Source: Akebia trifoliata
Taxonomy: Eukaryota; Streptophyta; Magnoliopsida; Ranunculales; Lardizabalaceae
NCBI GenBank assembly: GCA_017979445.1
Contig: CM030715.1
Span: 15,071,602 to 15,135,601 of the forward strand
Direction: 5' to 3'
DNA: 64,000 nucleotides
The translations under genes and the position numbers were made by a program. The notes beneath the pieces were generated by a model. That model worked only from the letters and a program-made list of their open reading frames with translations, did not search any database and was not told the origin of the DNA. Positions 24,011 to 35,394 of the stretch are shown here, piece by piece. How positions within the stretch are numbered: position 1 is the first letter of the stretch; every line of letters starts with the position of its first letter.

Positions 24011-24161
24011 GAGAAGAAATGCAGCCGAGGGAAGAAGAAGAACGGGTAGAGGAGACAAAAGGGCGAGAGCCTAAGAAGAATAGTCAAAAGGGAGATGTCC
24101 AAAGCCAAAAGTCGAGAGCCAGCCAAGAGAAGGCGTTGGCTCTCTCTATATAGAAACTTTG

Positions 24162-25399
24162 GGCCTGTTTGGATACCAGGAGCAGAACTACTCTTCCAAA
24201 GAACAGAAGCTGAAGTACTCTATGGAGGAGCTGGAAAAGTAATTCTGTGCAGAAATGACGTTTGGCAATCAACTCTATGAAGTACTGGCAGAAGTACTTT
24301 TGTGCTGGAAGTCTGTTTGGAAACCATACTGACTTCTCATGACTTCTAGAAAAAAGACCAGAATACCCTTATATTATACCAGTTACTGTTTTTTATCTTT
24401 TAGTGTCATAATATGCCTTCAAACTATACTGTTTTTGACATTTTAACTATAAATATTAATATAATATAATATAATGAATATTAATATAATATAATATAAT
24501 ATTTTAAATATTAAATATTAATATAATATGTTTAAATCCATTATACTTAAAATTTTAAAAAAAAATTTAACTGCCTGTTTTTGACATAATATGACATAAT
24601 ATTTAAAAAAAAAATTTGACAGACTGTCTTATAGTGTCATAATATGCCTTCAAACTATATTGTTTTTTACATTTTAACTATAAATATTAATATGATATAA
24701 TATAATAAATATTATTATAATATAATATAATATTTTAAATATTAAATATTAATATAATGTGTTTAAATCCATTATACTCAAAATTTAAAAAAAAAATTGA
24801 CAAACTGTTTTTTAGTGTCATAATATGCCTTCAAACTATATTATTTTTGACATTTTAACTATAAATATTAATATAATATAATATAATAAATATTAATATA
24901 ATATAATATAATAAATATTAATATAATATAATATAATATTTAAATATTAATATAATATAATATAATATTTTAAATATTAAATATTAATATAATGTGTTTA
25001 ACTATAAATATTAATATAATATAATATAATAAATATTAATATAATATAATATAATATTTTAAATATTAAATATTAATATAATGTGTTTAAATCCAATTAA
25101 AAAAAAAAAATTTAATATTAATAAATGTTTCTTTTGTTTGATTTAAGGGCAAATGAATTAGAAATATTTTCATAGAAAATTAATAAAGTTAGGGGTATTT
25201 TGGTAAAACGAACCGTTAGATTTTGACTCCCCGCAAGAAGAGTTTTGAGAAATAGGTTTTCTTGACTTCTTCATAAAGAGTAATTTCTTGCTCTTGCGCG
25301 GAGTAACTCTTCGAGGGAGTAGTTCATACAAACGCATCCAAACGACTTCTAACTCCCCGCAAGAGTCAGAAGTAGCCAAGGAGTCCTATCCAAACGCCT
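24162..25399. mobile_element. Non-autonomous TIR DNA element inside the solo LTR
   Basis: Left end GGCCTGTTTGGATA and right end TATCCAAACGCCT are inverted repeats. The flanks share ACTTTG (24156-24161 and 25400-25405), a probable 6-bp target duplication. Subterminal parts are related and inverted (AACTACTCTTCC near the left, CTAACTCCCCGCAAGAGT near the right). There is no transposase; the interior is an AT-rich tandem repeat. The superfamily is uncertain: the end motif is common among plant hAT and PIF-type miniature elements, but a 6-bp duplication fits neither exactly. Confidence 0.6.
24395..25095. repeat. AT-rich tandem repeat inside the TIR element
   Basis: Three units starting TAGTGTCATAATATGCCTTC at about 24402, 24632 and 24812, each followed by blocks of AATATTAATATAATATAAT and TTTTAAATATTAAATATTAA. 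The last unit has extra internal copies of the ATAAATATTAATATAATAT block. Confidence 0.85.
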
Positions 25400-25539
25400 A
25401 CTTTGTTTCTATTTTGATTTTTTTCTTTTTAATTCTTTTATTTTTTATTTTTTATTTTTTTTTAATTAACACGTTTTCTACTTTCTTCTTTTAGGAGAAT
25501 GGAGGTAAGGATTCCATACTACTCGTACCACAATAGTTT

Positions 25540-26080
25540 TTATTGTTGTCGAGTTACGATTGGTTGATTTAATTTTCATTTTATCAATTGGTTAATTTTT
25601 TTGTTTCGATTTTTTTTTGGTTGATTAGTTTTTAATTTTGAGTTTTATTAGTTGATTAATTTTGTTTTGGGTTTGGTTAAAAATTTTAATTTATATTTTA
25701 TTTCGGATTTCCATTTGATTTGATTGATTGAGTTCAATTTTAAATTTGTTTATTTAATTAGGTTTCGATAAAATTTGATTTCGATTTTACATTTTAATTG
25801 ATTGATTTTAGTTGATGGAGTGATTTTTAATTTGATCAGTTGATCAATGTTGGTCGATTTGATTTTAATTGGTTGAATTAAATTTGATTGTTCAATTTTA
25901 ATTTTAGTTTTATTATTTTAATTTTAATTTTATTTGTTTAGTTTTAATTGTTTGGATTTTTAATTTGAATGGTTTATTTTTAATTTGAATTATTTATTTT
26001 TAATAATTTGGATATTTTTTATTTTTTTATTTGAATTTTATTTTTAGTTTAGATTGGATTTTTAATTGGATTTCAATTTT
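25540..26080. repeat. T-rich low-complexity tract
   Basis: Built from TTGATT, TTTTAATT and TGGTTGAATT words; within the solo LTR, no coding potential. Confidence 0.7.
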
Positions 26081-26610
26081 TTATTACATTTTCCTAAGGA
26101 ACGAGATCTCTAAGTTGAATTTGGAGGTCGAAGGGCATGTCTATCATTTTTATGACTTTTTTTAAATTTCTTCGTTTTTGTCGATTTGGGTCCCATTAGA
26201 CTCGAAATCATATTTTGAATGCAATGGAGGTACTTTCGAGATTTTTCGGAGGTCCAAAATTTATGTAGGGTATTTTCGTCATTTTGTCAATTTTTACGGA
26301 TTTTTATGAATTTTGGCGTGAGGTTTCTTTCAGTCCCAACGTGATTATTTCTATGTTTTAAAGTCGCATTTTCTTAGCGTAACGAGGTCTCTAAGTTATC
26401 GAACTGTGGATCGAACCTAAAGCGTACGTGCTTACTAAATCGAGTGTATGGTGTAGTGATCTTAAGCGTGAGAGATGAAAAGATTGGAAAATGGAGGAAT
26501 CAAGGGTAGTAGTCACAAGCCTTCGAGTTCTTTACAATCATCATTAGGAATCCATAGCAACCGGCTGACGGATCGCCAAGTCAGGCGGATGCAAAAATGG
26601 GGTGTCTACA

Positions 26611-27180
26611 ACACCTTTCGATCATAGCTAATGCACAAACTACCTATCCCATAAAAACTCTCTAGTTCCAGATCCAAGTAATCTTATGCCTTGAGGTTGT
26701 CCACCTTGAGAAACGAAGACGAAAATATCCAATTCAATTACCAACCTATGAAATACTTGTTTCAACTTGTATGGAGATTTGAAGATTTGAGAACCTTCAA
26801 CCTACATATCGTCAATCATGCATAACCTTCAGTTAGGGATTTAAGGCATGGTTTCACAAAAAAGAAATTCAACGGATTGTGTGCCAACTCCTTAAAGCAT
26901 TGTAAATCCAAGTCAATCCATGAAGGTCAAGTTGTAAGGTAATTCAATGATCCATGTAATAGAATAGGGTATCCTGCCTTTGGTAAAGGGGGATTTTCTC
27001 CTTTTCCTACTTTTTTTAAGCCTTACAAGACATAGCCTAATGACCTAGACTACCCAAAGTCAGTTTCAAACTTGAAGAGGGCCAAAATCCAACAAAACCA
27101 GTTGAAAATTGATGTTGGGAAGGAAATTTTTTTTCGCAAAAAAAAAAGTTTTGGTCCGTAGGTTAAAGACAATTTTGTGG
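26611..27180 (+). other. T3 leader, unique part
   Basis: Noncoding. It shares with T2, T6 and T7 leaders the block around ATCCAATTCAATTACCAACC, the TGTATGGAGATTTGAAGA block, and a GGTAAAGGGGGATTTTCTCC block (26981). An A-run is at 27139-27148. Confidence 0.6.
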
Positions 27181-27184
27181 GTCG

Positions 27185-27425
27185 ATAATTAACCTTCAGC
27201 TAGGGCAAAAGTTTTACCTAACCATACCTAACCCTTGGCTAGGGCAATTATTTTGTTTGGCCATACCTAACCTTTGGCCAGGCAAAATTTTATCCTGGAT
27301 TGACCTCACCCATGGGCAAGAAGGTTTTTGGTATTATCCACCCTCATCCCTGGCCAAAACAAGTGTTTGGCATAATTTGAACTTCGCCCGTAGACCAGAA
27401 TAGATTCTTGGTCTTTCCCCACTTT
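27185..27425 (+). repeat. T3 leader repeat of about 45 bp (CCTAACC...GGCCAGG)
   Basis: Four or five diverged units with ACCTAACCCTTGGCTAGGGC or ACCTAACCTTTGGCCAGGC, each able to form a small stem (CCCT/AGGG or CCT/AGG) around TGGCT or TTGGCC. Confidence 0.6.
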
Positions 27426-28050
27426 CTTGACTTCTTTTGGTTAGTTTAAATCCAAATCTAATGTATTTTCACTTTCCCACCATGTGTTGAGCCGAGGGTT
27501 CATTAGTATTAAGGGTAACCTTACTCTTAAATTCGAACTCAAGGTCTATTGAAGTCTTTCAGATTTTCTCAATTATAGGATTAAAGTTCGATTTCATCAC
27601 TACTATCCTTACTTGTATGAACTCGATCGAATAATTCAAATTTAAAAAATTCTAAAGAAAGTTAGGAATCCGTTTCACATTTTTGATCAAACCAACTTCT
27701 AAGATTTGTGGAGTTCTTTTCAAATTAGACTTAAGGTTCTGATTATTTAGATCTAGGTGTATTTATTGGTCTAAAAGTACTCATCATTTCAAATCCAACT
27801 CAAATTCGTACATTTTAGTTGCTAATCATCCTAGATTACACTCCAACCAAAAGAGGGATGAAAAGTTTTTCACCTCAATCCCTAGGATAGACCTTGACTC
27901 TCTTTTCCTTAGAACTTCGAAATTCTTAGGAAAAATAGTGTTATCAATCCTTATCTATTTTAGGTTTCTTAGAACCTTTTATGAATGACCCATTTGGGGG
28001 CCACTTCACCATTTTTTGTCTACATGGGCCGTGCAATCATATTAAAATTT
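27426..28050 (+). other. T3 leader, no recognised feature
   Basis: About 600 bp between repeat blocks. No coding frame, RNA gene or repeat recognised. Confidence 0.5.
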
Positions 28051-28290
28051 CGCGGGTTCAAATCTTATACAGCTGAGATACCCATTTCCAAGGTTCAAGG
28101 GCAAAGCGATCCTATACAATAAACCTTCTTCAAGATCTTTCAAATTCAAATCTCATACATTCGAAATATCCATTTTCAAGGTTCAAGGACAAGGTGGACC
28201 CTATACAATGAACCTTCTTTAAGGTCTTCCGGGTTTTGCTTCATACACTCGAAGCACCCAACTCAAAGGTCCAGGCATGGCACTCATAAG
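28050..28290 (+). repeat. 88-bp tandem repeat in the T3 leader
   Basis: CCATTTCCAAGGTTCAAGG (about 28083) and CCATTTTCAAGGTTCAAGG (about 28171) begin successive copies ending in CAATAAACCTTCTTCAAG / CAATGAACCTTCTTTAAG. A partial third copy follows. Confidence 0.75.
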
Positions 28291-28319
28291 AGGGACCTTT
28301 TCCTTCGTGTTTCCTACAT

Positions 28320-29690
28320 TCAAGACATTTTCATAGATCGAGTCTCTTAAAGATTTTTGGACCTCTTAAAGGTCAACTTAGTTCGTAGTTCGAGTCTCAT
28401 AAATTCTTTTGGACCTTTTAAAGGTCAATTTAGTCTGCTTTCCTTTTGTAGTTCGGGTCTCTTAAAGATCTTTGGACCTCTTAAAGGTCAACTTAGTTCG
28501 TAGTTCGAATCTCATAAATTCTTTTGGACCTTTTAAAGGTCAATTTAGTCTGCTTTCCTTTGGTAATTTGGGTCTCTCACAGACCTTTGGACCTCCTAAA
28601 GGTCAATTTAGTTTGTTTTCCTTTCATAATTTGGGTCTCTCAAAAACATTTTGTCCTCTTAAAGGTCAACTTAATTCGTAGTTTAGGTCTCTCAAAGACC
28701 TTTGGACCTCTTAAATGTCAACTTAGTATGTTTTCCATTTGTAGATTAGGTCTCTCAAAAACCTTTGGACCTCTTCAAGGTCACTTTAGATCATAGACCC
28801 GATCTTTTAAAGATCTTTGGACCACTTATAAGTTATCCTAGATCGAGTTTTAATGTTAAAAGATTTGAACAGGGATCTGTCCTCATTTCTATAGCTCAAA
28901 TTCACAATCTCGCATTTTATTCGTAGTTTAGGTCTCTTAATGACCTTTGGATCTCTTAAAGTTCAAATTAGCTCGCGTTTCCTTTAATAGTTTGGGTCTC
29001 TCAAAGACCTTTAGACCTTTTAAATGTTAAATTAGTAGCATTTCCTTTTGTAGTTCAAGCCTCTCAAAGAATTTTGGATCTCTTAAAGATCAAATTAACT
29101 CACATTTCCTTTCGTAGTTCGGGTCTCTCAAAGACCTTTGGACTTCTTAAAGTTCAAATTAGCTCACATTTTCTTTCATAGTTCGAGTCTCTCAAAGACT
29201 TTTGGACCTCTTAAATGTCACATTAGTTGCATTTCCTTCATAGTTCGGGTCTCTCAAAGACCTTTGGACTTCTTAAAAGTCAAATTAGCTCGTATTTCCT
29301 TTCGTAATTCGGGTCTCTTAAAGAATTTTGGACCTCTTGAAGTTCAAATCAGCTCGTATTTTCTTTCATTAGTTCGGGTTTCTCAAAGATCTTTGGTCCT
29401 CTTTAAAGTTAAATTAGTCGCATTTCCTTTCGTAGTTTGGGTCTCTCAAAAACTTTTTGACCTCTTAAAGGTCAAATTAGTTTCATTTCTTTTCGTAGTT
29501 CGTGTCTCTCAAAAACCTTTGGACCTCTTAAAGGTCCAATTAGTATACTTTACTTCTCATAAATTGGGTCTCTCAAAAACCTTTGCACCTCTTAAAGGTC
29601 AATTTAATCCAATTTCTTTTTTGTAAATCGGGTCTCTTAAAAACCTTTAGACCTTTTAAAGGCCATCTTAGCTTTCATTTCCTTCTTGTT
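28320..29690 (+). repeat. T3 leader minisatellite, unit about 65 bp with two hairpins
   Basis: About 20 units built as GGGTCTCTCAAAGACCTTTG, then GACCTCTTAAAGGTCAA, then a spacer with TTCCTTTCGTAGTTC. Each unit holds two inverted repeats: GGTCT-CTCAA-AGACC and GACCT-CTTAA-AGGTC. It occupies the place of the hairpin arrays of T2, T6 and T7 but is unrelated in sequence. Frames open across it are artefacts of periodicity. Confidence 0.9.
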
Positions 29691-29890
29691 CACTTCTTTC
29701 ATTGCTTAAGGGTCCTTAGTAAAATGTTTTAGATTCATCTAGGATAGTTCCTCTACATTTCTTTAGGTATAAAAAAAATAAAGAAGCATTAAATGGTTGC
29801 AACTAGGATCATCCTTTCTCCTAAATTTTCAGGGTCTCTTTTATTCTCATCAAGAGAAAAGCTTGCTTGTGACCTAAAATAAAAAAAACA
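29691..29890 (+). other. T3 leader-to-pol junction; gag absent
   Basis: Unique AT-rich DNA that joins the leader array to a segment matching the gag 3' end/PR spacer (ACTACCACTTAAGATATCTG at about 29908 corresponds to T6 near 54521). The whole gag core is missing. Confidence 0.6.
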
Positions 29891-31031
29891 TTGATAACTC
29901 TACCCCACTACCACTTAAGATATCTGGTCTGGCCATCTATTCCAATGACCAGCCTACAGGTTCCACCATTCGACTACCTCTCATCATACCCTACACATCG
30001 CCAAATCTTCAAAATTCGACCCGACCACCCTTCACATACCTTACATTCCATCCTCATGACCACCACTTGGCATTCCCTGTACTCCATCAACCCCTCAAGT
30101 AGCTCCTCTTACCACTTCCACATCCAAATGACAACCATCACCTCTTATCCTCAATGTAAAACCCGACCCATCCCCGATAACCATATGCTCACCAAAGCCA
30201 TTCCCATATCGTTCTAACCAAGCAATCCCATGGAGCTACAAGACAATCATCATCATATTGGTAGGGGTCAAAATAATGAAAAAGGCAATAATGGCTGACA
30301 TTGGTCACATGACAAAGGCAGGGAGGCGCCAAAGGCTGCTAGTAAAAGAAATAAGGATTAAAAAGAAGAAGGCAGCAAAGGAAACAGTGGATGAAGAAAA
30401 AAGAAAAGAAAAAAAGAAAGGACAAGATGGACCAAGATGACAAGAAAGAAGAAAAGGTGAAAGTATCGGATAAAGAAGCAGTAGACTTCATTAAGCTTAT
30501 TTGCAATAGTTAGCATAATATAGTAGACCAATTGAATAGACAACCGGCTCAGATCAACATTCTAGGTCTTCTACAAAAGTCAGAGGAACACCAAGAAGTA
30601 CTGTTGAAAGTTCTGGAATAATCGTATGTACTTACGACCATTTCGCCCACACAATTATAATAGAAAATTGGTCAGGTTATGACACCTAATCTTATTATCT
30701 TCACCGAAAGTTAATTCGTACCAGAGGGATGAGGGCACGTCAAACCGTTAAATATCATGGTTATGTGCAGGGGCATGATGGTTGTCAGGGTGTTAATCGA
30801 TAATGGTTCAGCCCTCAATGTCTGTCCTCTAGAAACTTTTTGCAAACTCAACGGTGATTGGTCGTACGTCAAACTCAACAATAAGGTTTTCTGAGTCGAC
30901 AGTTTAAGAAAGGATTATCTAGGAGAAGTGGATCTGCCAATCACTCCAGGTCCTTGTACATTCGAGTCATGGAAATACCGACAACCTTCAACTTGTTGTT
31001 GGGAAGGCGTGGATTTATATTGCAAGGGCAA
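29891..31031 (+). pseudogene. T3 gag-end and protease, first part
   Basis: Pro/Ser/Thr-rich spacer with the recurring TACCTCTCATCATACCC words, then PFPYRSNQAIPWSYKT-like residues (about 30200), a Lys-rich stretch (from 30355), then GMMVVRVLIDNGSALNVCPLE (protease catalytic motif, about 30775-30830) and DLPITPGPCTFE. Stops and small indels are frequent. At 31031 the frame is broken by an inserted solo LTR, inside the GRPWI-type segment. Confidence 0.75.
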
Positions 31032-32233
31032 TGATGAGTATATCGAAACACTAAATTATACGCATGTTTCCAAGATATTTATCTTTATTTTTGTCCCTAT
31101 TTTTCCATATTAAAGTAATAATTATGATAAGCCTCGAAACATTATATTGCATGTTAATTAGGTTTAATTCTATATAAATAAATTTATTTACTAGATAAAT
31201 CTAATTACATGTGTTTCTTGTGTAGAAAATCAACATTTTGGAATAAAAAAATCAAGGCAAAAGCATTTGGGCCCACTTTGGAATGCCCTAATCCTTAAAT
31301 CATGTTCTCATCTTTTGTTTTTTGTGCATAGAAAAGTGGAGGCTACTTTTAGACTCATCTACACACATTTTCTCTATAAATAGAGTTTCAATCTTTAGAG
31401 AAACTCTCCCTCCCTCTTGGTTATCTCATCCAAAACTCCTTTAATCTAAGGCTCTAATCATTATCTCTTATATTTTTGTATTTTTATTTTCTGCTTTAGG
31501 TTCTTTTTGGCTAAATAGTCTTGTAAGAAGTAGAAGAAGAAGAATTTGTAAGTTTCTCTATGAAATGAATAAAAGTTCTTTCATCTCTTATCTTCCCTCT
31601 CTTGCAATGACATTAGGCTAAGCTCCCCTCCATTGGAGAGTGAAAAAGCCTAGAGCAAGTTTTTGTATTATTTATAATTTCATGCCTTTCTTTTATCTAA
31701 AATGCTTATGAGTTCTTTTTAAGATTTCTTGTACATTTTATTCTTAATATAGATACTTTATGCTTCAGATTATATCAAGATAAAATATGCTTAAACTAGA
31801 TAATTGGTAGTAGGAAGTTTTAAAAGAATTTTACTTTGTTTATATTCTCTCATTTGATTTCATTTACTAAACTTTTCGATCTAAGGAGCTAACACCAAGC
31901 CCTTATGATTGAGTTAGAAAAAGGCTAGAGACTAGGAATTGCTCATCAATATATTCTAGGTATATCCACCTCCAATGGTGCTTTAATTTCATAAGTTTAC
32001 TTGTTTTTAACATCATTTACTTTAGTTCATTTTCTAGTAATTTTAAATCTTCTTATAAGTTTTAAAATACAAAGAAAAATAGTTTTAATTCCTTTTAGTT
32101 AATTTGAATTTTATCCTCTTAGCTTAACTCTACTCCCTTTTACTCTTGGGTTCGATCCCCTACTTGCCCCACAAGTAAGGTAAAAGTAAGATTAATATTA
32201 ACTCCGGTAGGAAAAACAACGATAGTCCCATCA
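31032..32233 (+). repeat. Solo LTR of another family inserted in the T3 protease (1,202 bp)
   Basis: Begins TGATGAGTATATCG and ends ACGATAGTCCCATCA (5-bp inverted ends TGATG/CATCA). Flanks GGCAA (31027-31031) and GGCAG (32234-32238) are a 5-bp target duplication with one change. Joining the flanks restores the protease reading seen in T7. TATAAATA is at 31375. The ends are unlike the TGTAGACA families; I suspect an Athila-type Ty3 element but cannot confirm it. Strand taken from the TATA box orientation. Confidence 0.75.
31375..31382 (+). promoter_or_regulatory. TATA box of the solo LTR
   Basis: TATAAATA in CTCTATAAATAGAG, about 345 bp into the LTR. Confidence 0.55.
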
Positions 32234-33595
32234 GGCAGTACCGTCCTCCTTGCATCAAAGAGTCAAATTTATCATGAGGCAGAGGATAATATCTGTCTTA
32301 GCAGAAAACTTGATCCTAGTTGAAAGAACTTCGGACGTTCCTTTTATTGACATAGAGCTAACGAAGGCAAAGCATTGTACCACTCTTATCAATTCACTAC
32401 TATCAATCATGCCAAGAAAGGGAAAGAGAAGGTAAATGCGGAACTATCAAGGGCAAATCTGATGATTGGATGGGTCTTGAAGAAAGTAGGTTATCAGTAG
32501 TAGTAGCAAAGAAACACACCCCTTAATTTGTTTCGAGGTTCAGACCTATGAAAATACCATATTGGACATGAACGACAAAAAAAAAAGAACTCTGATTAGC
32601 TAGAAAATAAAACTGTGAGCCAAATGTTTGGAATCTTGGCAGAATTCCTCACATCAGTGTCAGCTTTCCCAAATCACAAGTCAGACCTGACAGCTTATCA
32701 GATCAACTGCCAACAAAGCCAACCAGAAAGTCAAAAATAGTAAGTTTCAAACCCAAACACATTCAAGAAGACTTAGTTGTTGAGTCCCGACCATTCTTCG
32801 TGGAAGGCATTGATGTCATGTTCAATGGGGATTCCAACAAAAATCTACACGAACAACCAGAGAGCCCACAAAAGCATAAGTCACTGAGAGGAAGGAAAAG
32901 AATCACCTTTCCCAATCAGCAACGACTGGGCATCAGTCGTCATTCTACCCAACTTGGGAGGACCTAAGCCCGGTCCTGACAATTGTCAACCTGAAGTGAT
33001 GATTATCTCAATTTGCCTGAGGATCATAATGAGCCCTCTCCTCAGGTAAAGACTATTTTGAGAGCTCCCTATCTTTACTAATGAATTTACATGATTGCTC
33101 TTCTTATTTCATATGTCCAAAAATAGCACTAAAGAAATAAAAAATTCTTCAAAAATCAAAAAAATAAAAAACTTTCAAAATCTCAAAAAATAGATATTTT
33201 CTATAAAAAAAAAATTCAATGAATTTAAGGGGTTTGTCTCAATCGAATGAACTTTTAAACATAATAGAATATGAAAGGGATGAGTATGACTTTGATCTCG
33301 AACTTGACTTCAACCTCATGGGAATCGAAAAAGAATCTGAGGATGAAATCGAATACCCTCCTAAAGAATCAAACTCTTTTTAGAACAACATGAAAAAGGG
33401 TTTAGCCAAATATTTAAGGATATAGACTTGGTTAATCTCGCCACTGAAGATGACCCACGTGTTGTAAAAATTGGAGCCTTATTAACACCTCAGTAGAAAA
33501 AAGAAATTATCGAACTGCTGCATGGCTATCAAGACATTTTTGCCTGATCCTACAGAGATATGCCTAGCTTAGATATAGATTTTGTTGTTTAAAAA
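32234..33595 (+). pseudogene. T3 protease end and PR-RT linker
   Basis: Resumes with LHQRVKFIM and ISVLAENLI (conserved in T7 at 63100-63160), then a broken G-patch-like part, WNLGRIPHIS-like residues, and the linker with a Lys-rich, A-rich segment (33120-33220) followed by the acidic DEYDFDLELDF-like tract (33280-33350). Stops TAG/TAA/TGA in many places, for example in FA*SYRDMP near 33547. Confidence 0.7.
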
Positions 33596-34340
33596 TTGCC
33601 AATCACTCTTGGGAGCAAGCCGATCAAGCAAAAATTGAGAAGACTTAAGCCAGAATGGACACTCAAGGTCAAAGATGGAGTAATAAAACAGTTCCAAGCA
33701 AAATTTCTCACAGTCTTTACATATCCCGAATGGCTAGTAAATGTCGTTCCAGTACTGAAGAAGGACGAGAAAGTATGAATGTGCGTCGACTATCGAGATT
33801 TAAACAAAGCTAGCACTAAGGATGATTTTCCATTACCTCACATCGACAATCTAGTCGATAGTACAGCAAGGCACAACATGTTCTCATTCATGGACGGTTT
33901 CTCCGGCTACAATCAGATAAGAATGGCAGATGAAGACCGGGAGAATACAATATTCATCACACCCTGGGTACTTTTCATTACAAAGTCATGCCATTCGGAC
34001 TTAAAAATGCCAAAGCAATTTATCAACGCGCAATGACGGCCTTATTCCACGATATGATCCACACAAAAAATGAAGGTTTATGTGGATGATATGATCGCTA
34101 AGTCCAACTTGGAAGAAGACCATTTGATAAACTTGAGAAAGTTATTTGATTGACTAAGGAAGTAAAGTCTAAGGCTCAACCCAGCAAAATGCATCTTCAG
34201 GGCAACATCAGGAAAATTGTTAGGCTTCATCGTCAGTAAAAAGGCATTGAGATAGATCCAGCAAAGACTAAGTACATTCTTGAGATGAAAACACCAATGT
34301 CATAAAGGGACGTTAGAGTATTTCTGGGCAGAATATAGTT
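33596..34340 (+). pseudogene. pol: T3 reverse transcriptase
   Basis: GSKPIKQKLRRLKPEW, a TGA at 33776, CVDYRDLNKASTKDDFPLPH, FSFMDGFSGYNQIRMADED, then a 1-bp loss near 33967 that shifts the frame. The catalytic YVDDMIAKS is still readable in another frame (YVDD 34079-34090). LLGFIVS and FLGRI-like residues follow with further stops (34149, 34303). Same family as T2 RT. Confidence 0.88.
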
Positions 34341-35230
34341 ATCAACAGGTGTATCGCACAACTCACACCTATCTACTAACCAGTCTTCAAGTTGCTCAGA
34401 AAAGACATACCGAAAGTATGGAACGAAGATTGTTAAGAAACCTTCGACAAGATAAAGAAATATTTACTCAATCAACCGGTCTTAGTTCCTCCTACACCAG
34501 GACGACCTTTGCTAATGTATATCTTGGTACAAGAAATGTCTATAGGTCGTGTATTGGACAACACGAATAGTCAGGTTGAAAAAAGAAAGCCATTTACTCT
34601 CTCAGCAAGAAGTTCACCAATTATAAGGCAAAGCATCTGGCACTCGAAAAGACTTGTTACGCACTAGTCTGGGCATCTCAACGACTATGCCACTACCTCC
34701 TCAGTTATTCAACTATGCTTATCACTCGAATGGACCCTCTCAAATATCTCTTCGAGAAGCCAGTATTAACAGGTCATACTACAAAGTGGCAATTACTGCT
34801 ATTTGAGTTTGACATCACCTATGTCACTCAAAAAGTCTTTAAGGGACAAGCCATTGCCAATCACTTAGCTGAGCACCCATTACCTGATTATGAGCCATTA
34901 AAGACGAACTTTCCAGATGAAGCCATCCTGTTGATCGAAATTGAAGACAATGATGAAGAGCAAGGTTCCAATAACGAACTAGAGTATGAAGCATGTATCG
35001 CAAGGTTGAAGGTAACAATCTATTTAGAAGTGGATGAAATCGATGTATTTGGGGATTCAAACTAGTAGTCTATCAGACAACCGAATAATGGAAGACTCAA
35101 TAACAAAGATTAGTCTCTTACCATGAATACCTTGAAAAATTGAGTTCAAATTTCACCAGGATCTCATTCACCTATATGCCTCGAGCCAAAAATCAGTTTG
35201 CAGATATGTTAGCCACACTTGCTTCCATGA
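34341..35230 (+). pseudogene. T3 degenerate RNase H and partly deleted second RNase H
   Basis: First RNase H: RPLLMYILVQEMS-like residues with no catalytic Asp at the usual place, then KKFTNYKAKHLALEKTCYALVWASQRLCHYLLSYST in pieces. Tether: TKWQLLLFEFDITYV, AEHPLPDYEP. In the second RNase H the part carrying the first Asp (MYFDG in T2) is deleted at about 34962, after DNDEEQ. NNELEYEAC, VFGDSN and NQFADMLATLAS remain. It cannot be active. Confidence 0.82.
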
Positions 35231-35394
35231 TCAATATCTCAGAAGACCTAGTTATTGATCCAATCGAAATTGGCATCCAAGACGAACCAATTTATTGTTT
35301 ACCAGTGGAAATAATGTAGCCAGAAGACACATCATAGTACCCAAACATCAATGCATACTTGGAAGATCAGACCCTCTCATCAGATTTGATAGTA

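Larger units (their letters stand above)
22230..26610 (-). repeat. Minus-strand solo LTR of a Tat-like element (about 4.4 kb)
   Basis: On the minus strand it begins TGTAGACACCCCATTTTTGC at 26610, and the far end at 22230 reads CGTAGACACC, a mutated copy of the inverted LTR terminus. Near the far end it has GGTGTTAGGCACC, the reverse complement of the GGTGCCTAACACCTTCC block found near the 3' end of the other Tat-like LTRs here. The same family as T1 and T5. No primer site or body adjoins it, so it looks like a solo LTR. The 5-bp flanks do not match, so one edge may have been altered. The length includes a 1.24-kb DNA element. Confidence 0.65.

Noticed and set aside
23565..24280. Cluster of 60-107-codon ORFs on both strands
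   Set aside because: Inside a solo LTR with a tandem duplication; low-complexity Leu/Ser/Lys composition, no recognisable domain.
28472..29626. ORFs of 69-162 codons with repeated KTFGPLK words
   Set aside because: Translation of the T3 65-bp leader array.
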